Assembly: GCA_030158665.1 (NCBI GenBank)
Contig: JAOASM010000046.1
Location: forward strand, 39,999 to 103,998
DNA length: 64,000 nt
Direction of reading: 5' to 3'
DNA from: Sediminibacterium sp.
Lineage (GTDB): Bacteria > Bacteroidota > Bacteroidia > Chitinophagales > Chitinophagaceae
A program made the position numbers and the translations under genes. This document shows, piece by piece, positions 63,701 to 64,000 of the stretch (position 1 is its first letter; every line of letters begins with the position of its first letter). The notes below the pieces were generated by a model. That model was not told where the DNA came from and did not search any database. It saw only the letters and a program-made list of their open reading frames with translations.

Positions 63701-64000
63701 TACTTTTACGGCAACTGTTGCAGGTACCTATACCTATACAGTGCCTGTATGTGCGTCTGGTCAAACAAGTAATTGTCCAACAGAGACAATCGTATTTACA
63801 GTACCAGTGAATACATTAGTGAATGATGCAGCAAATACATTTATTAATATACCTGTTGTAGGTAATATTGCAACGAACGATTTGGTGCCAACTGGTACAA
63901 CTTATGGTACACCTTTGGCAGATCCAACGAATCCAGCTGCTGGATCAGGTGGTGCATCTAGTGGTGCAGTATTAACGATGGCTGCGAATGGTACGTATAC
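42741..64000 (+). CDS. giant secreted calcium-loop and Ig-repeat protein, 3' end beyond the window
   Basis: One frame stays open from the ATG at 42741 to the window end: 7,086 codons and still continuing. I checked the frame at more than twenty positions along it. It opens with a signal peptide (about residues 1-31, ending NAQ). Regions in order: a half calcium-loop repeat; thirteen variable domains separated by conserved linkers (to 54.9 kb); an Ig-like domain; eight cadherin/VCBS-like repeats; a dense DxDxDG array (58.0-62.6 kb); and further Ig-like repeats. It is strongly acidic and would bind many calcium ions. A type IX sorting domain is expected at the unseen C terminus. Likely a surface adhesin, matrix or gliding-related protein; the role is inference. 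Only shadow frames lie on the other strand. Confidence 0.93.
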   Translation, partial: MSYKCPFSTRSFSTLLIVVFFQFLSVFANAQTVGGMLASDDFDGDGIINSIDLDDDNDGIPDTDEYCKSSILLPATNTTAAITEYRVPTGWTITNSSPDIATTASSIYSGWVGGCSGTAPAAPNGHTSWVNFYSNTQEAFKTTISGLTVGKTYILKAYYAKFAATPAVGRITVKLGTTVIDQYTPTLGCGWETRFITFTATATSHDLQFQNTGIASPMQNASVSISADPLYEVCDTDNDGLSNQFDLDSDGDGCTDAKEGNVPGTLRNGDVKNGANGGVVTTTTNMAGAISGGVGTYGANGLANEVETIAESGIINYISSYTNYALSANLNTCTGIDTDGDGVSDLTDLDDDNDGILDITEGYGCAALTNDRQIFNDPVIKQFNLVVNGDFEQGDTGFNTTYVNTGSIGTCGSYIVAPFGWASSAGSLSEGNALQINADCASPFTEFWSQTITVKPNTNYKLGFSIKHGNPATVSYSINGGALTGNFATTANWVSKQSIFNSGSNTSLLIKLFETSGAPNSADFIADDIFLIEVKDVYCSGSMDTDNDGIFNHLDLDSDGDGCPDAKEAGVSGTLNSGAVKNGFNGSVTSTTTLNDAVASGPYGSNGLANGVETSAESGSIGYFSKYTPFALAKNLSVCSDFDNDGIADPQDIDDDNDGTLDAVESPSCFYSSRDWLVGLRSDIQVSTDLVMSNSYQSPKELVDGDNGTTSASWAVSFVASTTPAKTVYAFKMPMAVELKTIYLGFINANTHFNANTVLRLEGSNDNSSWTILGNGYSAVTSVPGVVGVANANSFTVTQNTGKYLFYRIYWVSGGGVGTTGYTNEVYFETPATYIPSLNPKINCSSDTDGDGFFNFQDLDSDADGCSDALEAGATTNQTANFQFSFTSPTNDANNNGLIDTKEGGTVGTINYNSNYNSYALTASINACLDSDQDGVNDLVDLDDDNDGILDRAECDMRPGKILFAGSNENFSTMRSSLYDEFDNNKAPGATIVQSNIIETATVPAGFYDGYDMVVFGGAAFNTIHANHWTALQTAIQNKTSKAFIIQSDNCCVVANQNGLMNVLNNVFGTKYELSASHPAVDQTFTLNSANSYSAVFTTNALEGNNYYPILNVDPSDILFYSPSVAGSALAGMKQIPGTGSKNQFVAWFVDGTITQGAPWYTANQNKIATAFYNAYNSTTNLTCDTDADGVANHLDLDSDGDGCADALESGITSSVLTSGTAVNLAGSTILSGTLTSTLSNAVVATVGSSATTFGNNGFANSLETSSESGVYNSVYNYPFAISKNYAACADFDQDGVTDIVDIDDDNDGVLDAAESPACFYTAAGMGLGSTDRTGILKITSDLTLNSVSRPLTNMIDNPLGTTILYTDFLNAQTAVNKNVVTVEFPRSVKLSELTFNYNSASTIFGASSSATLRGSNDGITWLDLATKSLNSTSETGNITKFTVSTNADKYKYYRVYSTAGTLVSAGQLKDISFAAPTYNASEYPTLACEVDDDGDGILNHQDLDSDNDGCNDASEAIITLYNATVPLTGYFGANGFLNTLETGTDSGIYSGTYSYSYAKLAYIKACLDTDGDLVPDIIDIDDDNDGVTDIEEGNFCLPPGTFYIGPTYFKSVTAENFTVIGTTATPLSDMTDGNIAKSVTGNFNWTNQANPIVIDINLNFPVIADGFFIANDNGVVGDGIKNANIKLYNQANQLIAQQSISPILNGGTGAGNDLYDKYAFSKTYIGVKRMVLEVAYSGITTGAAAPNYQIREIGMYRDDAYCTERDTDLDGTPDQLDADSDNDGCNDAYESGAVSSNVTTVAGTYGVNGLSSLVETSDLASAVTNYASSYNFLAIQSGYNKCTDSDTDGVIDLDDIDDDNDGILDISESPSCFFNIADWNTKDKSNFALISSDLATTTNVFNSSLLTDNLTTDPSSITFSTTTAQSQIGKSIYKVNFFKPVKLDAWYIQKTSATQIFATTAGSLMVQGSNDNSTWTNLLSSAIASPADATNTAANGAISLPNSNKFTISANAGYYKYYRIFGVGSSAANILGGSAEEFFFDINPSSYNAGIFPTASCLTDTDGDGIPNHRDLDSDGDACPDAKESGVKGALTTGTVVNLLTINAAPGTATATTNNVASAVASSTYGANGFADALETATESGLYSGTYFYEYATNKNISGCTDSDGDGINDVFDLDDDNDGILDTQEQISCYTYGVNLDNITFNGTAVTSKTSNSITTSSPAWISSYSTENFSLPLSLKFNRLSTDGTAMFGLIPAANAQTPSNYNDLGYKFNIALGQAYGYFNGGVWSFSHGAVTGSEEYSIDISSTGYVTVKINGVQKQAYQGTASDYKLAVSAGSSSMLISNIRLTNAANPEKSFCFDRDTDGDGTPNRLDLDSDGDGCSDAFEAGTTTDRTQNFAYPNSGVGSNGFANVLETAVENGIYSGTYTLMNVLDRYKKACLDTDGDNVSDLIDLDDDNDGVLDSEECQAPVFDNWMDLASFKSKLMSSAFHGTLFRSAKGNYYVAGQYAKPDGTDQTTPTLVTPANGYNYTGEIIDIAAVGSNSSYAIATTKGIWVWGYLSTNFILPGTSSTGASPFQQVTLPAEIDPKNIKSISASTNNFMILLQDGTVYAYGMANASINGAGLSAATKGFTKVLVAENTPLTNISQIEATSGGSFAANATSNKLYTWGTNVYIGNGSATSTKNFATEMTNPLPSGTGIAMIDATYSTTMTYLLLGSDRKVYSLGSGSVGILGQNGTTNSTSWLNVKGKDGVGVLQNVEYLSAQNSTDGYPTASVILTNGQPLSWGDAGGNNMIGLGNSSTLVPKTPDGITDADIIYVIENGGHLTPMLNNKGEIGNVGHNVAGSFADGSSTNRSVYVFNTFERGTDFSDNIASSCNPDIDGDGIPNRLDLDTDGDGCSDAKEAGVKGTLLSGSLQNKVNGVLTTSTVSNAIAQGTYGNNGFANSIETSSESGAYSGTYAYDFATDATVSACTDTDSDGVSDINDLDDDNDGILDTIECPSLAPYTLYTYNYPASSIASNVPVSVTGRSTQNVILDQRTNGSFSYGTITNWKLVASNIRPTAANTIKVKIAPTASTAATYVFADAMLITNGVNTYIIDNNSTNTDGFLIQGPWAQQNVSNAYLGTNSYLTSPAYSGNTASWTFSNIASATSCDVDGDGVANNLDLDSDGDGCPDAREASVKGTLTSGNVVNLVNYNAGAGTATSTTSNVANAIAAGAYGSNGFADAIETATESGVYSFTYAYRIATDRALNGCLDSDNDNVSDILDLDDDNDGILDSDESTNCIATGIDLNTLVMSGSAVTAKSSNSFTTAGGDVWKSSYSDANLKLPISLKFKHNSTTGYEMFGLIPAASAQTPTGWADGSYKFYPQTTNTYGYFTSAWDFGPVALATNDVLSIDISSTGYVTAAINGVTQKAYQGSVSEYKLVLSSYRASSLTDIILTDATRPANFVCSDLDTDADGIPNRLDLDSDGDNCPDAKEAGVKGTLTSGSVINKVNGNNVTTPNVPNAIAAGSYGDNGFANAVETTIESGLYSGTYSYFFATDAAVSVCLDTDNDGVTDMLDLDDDNDGVLDAVECPLTNIIVNGTFTGNSTGWTANANWVWKTGDFVWNSADNVSNNLISQTFTKPIFNTESSNVDISFDVNTNGTGWAITSSGTATLDVILNNKVYATITNPNGGTTASVVAKNGAIVNVSSINIVTTNVPSTKIIVSVPRTVFTNSNTIGFDFSATVDDIGIDNVFIGTQVGTCDTDNDGIINSKDLDSDGDGCSDASESKTVSSLTATTVTGAYGNNGFANSIETATESGLYSGTYFYSRATDPTIKACLDSDFDGIADIDDVDDDNDGILDANECPTIALNTNESNGTFGTAAAPRNLSNTAVTGGYIYSSSNSGAAQYAVINSTTPYHSATTFWRYVGHTTGATNDAYLAVNGSTTVGIFYAETINLQASVKYRISFWHQAASDLNDYALAAELVNAGGTILATAATGAQNSLGWKLTTIDYSSPSNQTVTFRIKNTSINSGGNDFSIDDISITPVNCPDTDGDGIPNHLDLDSDGDGCSDANEAYGLTTAQGTDGNQYYGTNPITVDATGKIIGATYTATSLNVTTVGAGSTITAQPTDQSINIGGTAVFATTITAGTGTTTYQWQVSADGGTTWNNVTNSSTYTGAGTLTLTVANVPLTMKGYRYRLNIAQSNFVCGNVTSSVARLLMDNTPIVVDDNATGLEDNPITGNVLSNDKGSGNPAATITVTNFTIGGVTYTAGQTATITGVGTIIINSNGTYTFTPTANYNGTVPAIDYTATDANGGSDTGTLNLIVTAVNDAPIAVDDNINTNQNIPVSGNVLTDGTDDYDADGNSLTVSEFKIGSITYNVGTTANIAGVGTIVVNSNGTYTFTPVFGYTGSVPAIDYTIGDGNGGSDIGRLSINVVDVNDAPLATDDIQTINQNTTATGNVLTNDADIDAGASLTVTQYSFTIGGTTYTNTTSAGVVTMPGVGTINITANGAYTFVPTGTFTGTVPPIIYTLSDGSLTSTALLDIFVQPVNTSPIANDDVNSTPEDTPVSGNVLTDGTDDSDADGNSLTVTEISFTIGGTNYTYPTGSTVSIPGKGTIIVNANGSYTFTPLSNFNGPIPTIIYKISDGHGGTANANLGITVTAMNDNPIAVNDDNKITPEDTPVTVNVLTNDSDPDGNTNLTVTQFSIGGVTYPIAQNVLIPSKGTLTAMSNGDFTFTPLANFNGTLPTIIYTVSDGVATNTANFNLTVTPVNDAPTVIGETITTSENTAVAGNVLTNDTDVETGTASNTISQFTIGGVTYTAGSIVDIPNVGTIIVNANGNYTFTPVLGYYGTVPSITYTVADPNGGIATGTLAITVTPVNDPPVVVNEAVNITEDAIASGNLLSNDSDPEQARSALIITQFTIAGISGTFTASTTATIPGVGTIVVNTDGTYTFTPLANYNGIVPVIEYTVSDGQGASTKGNLTIVVGAVNDAPIVVNDVQSEPVNTPIIGNVLTNDRDVEAATLTVTNITIAGVTYPVGQLTTITGVGTILMNADGSFTFTPALNYVGSLPAITYLVSDGTATSSGTLSLTITPIDADGDGIPDAIEKGNGSTPTDTDGDGTPDYLDTDSDGDGILDNAEDNICIGFMPCTPTDTDGDGTPDYRDLDSDGDGILDATEGTVDSDGDGTPNYRDLDSDGDGITDTIEKGPTSTPVDTDNDGTPDYLDLDSDGDGIKDATEGDVDTDGDGIPNFRDLDSDGDGIPDSIEKGTGTTLLDSDGDGIPNYLDTDSDGDGILDNNEDNGCTGTAPCTPTDTDGDGTPDYVDLDSDNDGILDSVEKGSGTTPVDTDNDGTPDFRDLDSDGDGIVDAIEKGTGATLLDKDGDGTPNYLDTDSDGDGIPDSIEKGAGSSPIDTDSDGVPDYLDIDSDNDGIPDSIEDAGCTGTAPCTPTDTDGDGVPNYKDLDSDGDGITDTIEKGANGLLPVDTDSDGTPDYLDIDSDGDGISDGIEKGTGTTPIDTDGDGIPDYRDTDSDNDGILDSVEKGTGTTPVDTDGDGIPDYRDLDSDGDGKPDQSEGSIDTDGDGTPNFRDLDSDGDGVLDAIDQCPLVDGLGSASGCPPDSDGDGLIDASDADDDNDGILDSVEAAACSPTDVDCDTDADGIPNRLDIDSDGDGINDVIEAGGTDANNDGIADGATDSNGVPGTANGGVTPPNTDGTGNTNPYDIDSDGDGISDAIEKGTGATLADTDGDGTPDYLDVDSDGDGISDAIEKGTGTSVADTDNDGIPDFKDVDSDGDAIPDSVEKGSLTNPIDSDNDGIPNYRDLDSDGDGITDITEDTICTGSGTCSPTDTDADGTPDYLDQDSDNDGIPDTIEKGTGTNLLDTDGDNIPDYLDVDNDGDGILDSVEDAGCTGTAPCTPTDTDGDGIPNFRDLDSDGDGIPDAIEKGTTSTPVDSDGDNIPDYLDVDSDADGISDAIEKGSGTTPTDSDGDGIPNYLDIDSDGDNVPDTIEKGTTTSPVDTDSDGIPDYLDTDTDGDGIPDSVEDAGCAVNATTCTPTDTDGDGIPNHKDLDSDGDGIPDSIEKGTNGATPTDTDGTGLPDYLDTDSDGDGISDAVEKGIDGTNPLDTDGDGIPDYKDIDSDNDGIPDSIEKGTGATPLDTDGDGIPDYRDTDSDGDGILDNTEDAGCTGTSPCTPTDTDGDGIPNYRDLDSDGDNKTDLSEGETDYDGDGTPNYLDTDADGDGVLDNVDMCPLLPGLVNLNGCPVDTDGDGVYDIDDADDDNDGILDTMEAAACALSAPDCDTDSDGIPNRLDPDSDNDGIPDVIESNGTDIDGDGKVDGTVDANGVPTSSNGGVTPPNTDGTTLTDPYDTDSDGDGISDIIEKGANGNNPVDTDGDGIPDYRDADSDNDGIPDNVERGSGTAILDTDGDGTPDYKDLDSDGDGILDATEGTTDTDGDGIPNYRDIDSDGDGISDAIEKGTSNILLDTDGDGTPNYLDMDSDGDGISDAIEKGLDPNHPIDTDGDGKPDYLDTDSDNDGIPDSVEKGSGVTPIDSDGDGVPDYRDTDSDGDGILDTIEDDGCTGTSPCTPTDTDGDGIPNYLDVDTDGDGKLDAVEKGPGSTPMDSDRDGIPDYRDVDNLGNADVNVTNINTAVTGNLKTNDEVPVGTTYKQPAPNTTNPTGATLVVNADGTYAFTATTPGKYIYYVPVCGPNQINGCPISPLEITVLDALNTDKPVANNDFATITQGTPITLNVLANDRAGDSFKEINPSTLTVTTAPKHGTAVVNNDGTITYTPSPYFVGSDSLQYQVCDNNNPAQCQTAVAYFKIEPTGVTPVTTAADDYISTVASATGASTLSGTVLLNDQNSGGGNLTATLISGPSTVQGTLVFNSDGTYSFTPAAGFIGPINIVYEVCGGSPVDCAKATLHVLVNPQATLVNDAANAFINIPVAGNIATNDLVPTGTTYGTPVADPTNPAAGTGGASSGAVLTMAANGTYTFTATVAGTYTYTVPVCASGQTSNCPTETIVFTVPVNTLVNDAANTFINIPVVGNIATNDLVPTGTTYGTPLADPTNPAAGSGGASSGAVLTMAANGTY
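42861..42941 (+). repeat. opening calcium-loop half-linker (L0)
   Basis: Right after the signal peptide, SDDFDGDGIINSIDLDDDNDGIPD and a closing Cys (codon 42939) match only the second half of the linkers found later. It sets the frame for the first variable domain. Confidence 0.75.
42942..43439 (+). other. cassette V0: carbohydrate-binding-like beta sandwich
   Basis: About 166 residues between two linker cysteines. The TISGLTVGKTYILKAYYAK and DLQFQNTG segments look like a CBM-type or 'choice-of-anchor' beta sandwich. No specific family is certain. Confidence 0.5.
43836..44354 (+). other. cassette V1: CBM4/9-like domain
   Basis: Opens LVVNGDFEQGDTGF, the typical beginning of CBM4/9-like carbohydrate-binding or choice-of-anchor domains, with QTITVKPNTNYKLGF and ADFIADDIFL later. 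About 173 residues. Confidence 0.6.
44748..45269 (+). other. cassette V2: discoidin (F5/8 type C)-like domain
   Basis: ELVDGDNGTTSASW, LRLEGSNDNSSWTILG and YLFYRIYWVSGG follow the pattern of F5/8 type C domains that bind sugars or lipids. About 174 residues. Confidence 0.6.
45606..46289 (+). other. cassette V3: Rossmann/class I amidotransferase-like domain
   Basis: About 228 residues. GKILFAGSNENFSTM, then YDMVVFGGAAFNTIHANHW and KAFIIQSDNCC resemble the flavodoxin-like core of ThuA or glutamine-amidotransferase-like domains. A catalytic triad cannot be assigned. It differs from all other cassettes, which are beta-rich. Confidence 0.45.
46698..47204 (+). other. cassette V4: discoidin-like domain
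   Basis: ATLRGSNDGITWLDL and KYKYYRVYSTAGT give the F5/8 type C pattern; the entry sequence after the linker (ESPACFYT) is close to that of V2 and V6. About 169 residues. Confidence 0.58.
47532..48026 (+). other. cassette V5: beta-rich domain, discoidin-like
   Basis: DMTDGNIAKSVTGNFNW and PIVIDINLNFPVIADGFFI suggest a discoidin-like fold, but the match is weaker than in V2, V4 and V6. About 165 residues. Confidence 0.4.
48360..48911 (+). other. cassette V6: discoidin-like domain
   Basis: LMVQGSNDNSTWTNLLS and YYKYYRIFGVGS are typical of F5/8 type C-like domains, and it enters with ESPSCFF as V2 and V4 do. About 184 residues. Confidence 0.58.
49314..49814 (+). other. cassette V7: beta-rich domain, paralogue of V10
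   Basis: MFGLIPAANAQTPS, SIDISSTGYVTVKINGVQK and AYQGTASDYKLAVS recur almost unchanged in V10. The family is unknown; the lectin-like pattern is only a guess. About 167 residues. Confidence 0.55.
50142..51368 (+). other. cassette V8: RCC1-like beta propeller
   Basis: About 409 residues, the largest cassette. Blade signatures of RCC1 repeats recur: GIWVWGYL, GTVYAYGMAN, NKLYTWGTN, RKVYSLGSG and PLSWGDAGGNNMIGLG, each followed by a variable strand. Probably a seven-bladed or shorter propeller used for binding. Confidence 0.65.
51741..52196 (+). other. cassette V9: golvesin-like domain
   Basis: TYIIDNNSTNTDGFLIQGPW and TASWTFSNIAS resemble the golvesin/xanthan-lyase type carbohydrate-binding beta sandwich. 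About 152 residues. Confidence 0.45.
52593..53090 (+). other. cassette V10: paralogue of V7
   Basis: MFGLIPAASAQTPT, SIDISSTGYVTAAINGV and AYQGSVSEYKLVLSS match V7 closely, so one was copied from the other within the gene. About 166 residues. Confidence 0.55.
53469..53978 (+). other. cassette V11: CBM4/9-like domain
   Basis: IIVNGTFTGNSTGWT opens the domain and GFDFSATVDDIGIDNVFI closes it, the pattern of CBM4/9-like or choice-of-anchor domains, as in V1. About 170 residues. Confidence 0.58.
54291..54839 (+). other. cassette V12: CBM-like beta sandwich
   Basis: INLQASVKYRISFWHQAAS and NDFSIDDISITPVNC follow the choice-of-anchor/CBM pattern. It is the last cassette; the linker after it is incomplete. 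About 183 residues. Confidence 0.55.
54931..55367 (+). other. Ig-like domain of the giant protein
   Basis: TTYQWQVSADGGTTWNNV and GYRYRLNIAQSNFVCGN form the Ig-like domain often seen in secreted Bacteroidota proteins. It joins the cassette part to the repeat part. Confidence 0.6.
55368..57992 (+). repeat. eight tandem cadherin/VCBS-like repeats of the giant protein
   Basis: Repeats start near 55368, 55695, 56025, 56361, 56703, 57027, 57354 and 57687, with periods of 306-342 bases (about 102-114 residues). Each has a GNVL-TND-type motif after a DD segment, a variable FTIGG strand, a GTI-x-VN-x-NG-x-YTFTP core, a Y-x-DG turn and ends V-x-V-NDAP. These form rod-like, calcium-stiffened stalks in adhesins. 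Confidence 0.88.
59433..59930 (+). repeat. first copy of a 1,941-base-spaced internal duplication
   Basis: Residues around VLDAIDQCPLVDG, DADDDNDGILD, EAAACSPTD, PNRLDIDSD and GGVTPPNTDGT align without gaps with the segment beginning at 61374. Offsets are exactly 1,941 bases (647 codons) at both ends. Confidence 0.8.
61374..61871 (+). repeat. second copy of the 1,941-base-spaced internal duplication
   Basis: VLDNVDMCPLLPG, DADDDNDGILD, EAAACALSA, PNRLDPDSD and GGVTPPNTDGT match the copy at 59433 position by position, in the same frame. Confidence 0.8.
62641..64000 (+). repeat. C-terminal Ig-like repeats, last units nearly identical
   Basis: Several bacterial Ig/cadherin-like domains with (V)TGN-x-TND or LANDRAG starts and GTYxFT cores. 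The last two begin at 63522 and 63819, exactly 297 bases apart, and are nearly identical at the nucleotide level (blocks such as ATTGCAAC-AACGATTTGGTGCC and GATGGCTGCGAATGGTACG). The second is cut by the window end, so more copies may follow. Confidence 0.85.

Overview
The window looks like a low-GC chromosome of a Bacteroidota bacterium, most likely in or near Chitinophagaceae (family level is inference). Evidence: exact TAnnTTTG -7 boxes upstream of many genes, a fused SecDF, an aminofutalosine synthase (MqnE), bacillithiol genes, a stand-alone acyl-CoA mutase large subunit, and a very large calcium-loop-rich secreted protein of the kind usually exported by type IX secretion. No tRNA, rRNA, CRISPR array or insertion sequence was recognised, and outside the last gene there is no gene-free stretch longer than about 200 bases.

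Bases 1-37,400 hold ordinary core genes in short transcription units on both strands. In order: a 5'-truncated bacilliredoxin, lgt, yajQ, type B L31, bshB1, the agmatine-to-putrescine pair aguB-aguA, a lipoprotein amidase, an acyl-CoA dehydrogenase, a YggS protein, an M20 hydrolase, an acyl-CoA mutase large subunit, an A-type Fe-S carrier, secDF, an FKBP lipoprotein with a small membrane protein, a YhhN protein, groES-groEL, nusB, yajC, coaE, an RlmK-like methyltransferase, an aminotransferase, L-serine ammonia-lyase, mqnE, a nucleoside transporter, trxA, dnaE, an NlpC/P60 lipoprotein, an M1 peptidase, msrA, a MutS2 lacking Smr, and a YhcH-family gene. Clear rho-independent terminators separate several of them.

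Bases 37,565-42,591 are a tightly packed three-gene unit: a periplasmic TlpA/thioredoxin-like protein, a NarL/LuxR-type response regulator, and a membrane histidine kinase with a periplasmic beta-propeller sensor. The last two overlap.

Bases 42,741-64,000 are one open reading frame that runs off the window (at least 7,086 codons). It starts with a signal peptide. Thirteen different small domains follow, each bounded by cysteines and separated by a conserved calcium-loop linker (42.9-54.9 kb). Then come one Ig-like domain, eight cadherin/VCBS-like repeats (55.4-58.0 kb), a dense thrombospondin-type-3-like Asp array (58.0-62.6 kb), and further Ig-like repeats ending in nearly identical 297-base units. 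It is probably a giant surface or released adhesin. The adjacent kinase/regulator/thioredoxin unit may control or service it, but that link rests only on position. This gene and its linker/cassette architecture are the part of the window most likely to be new.
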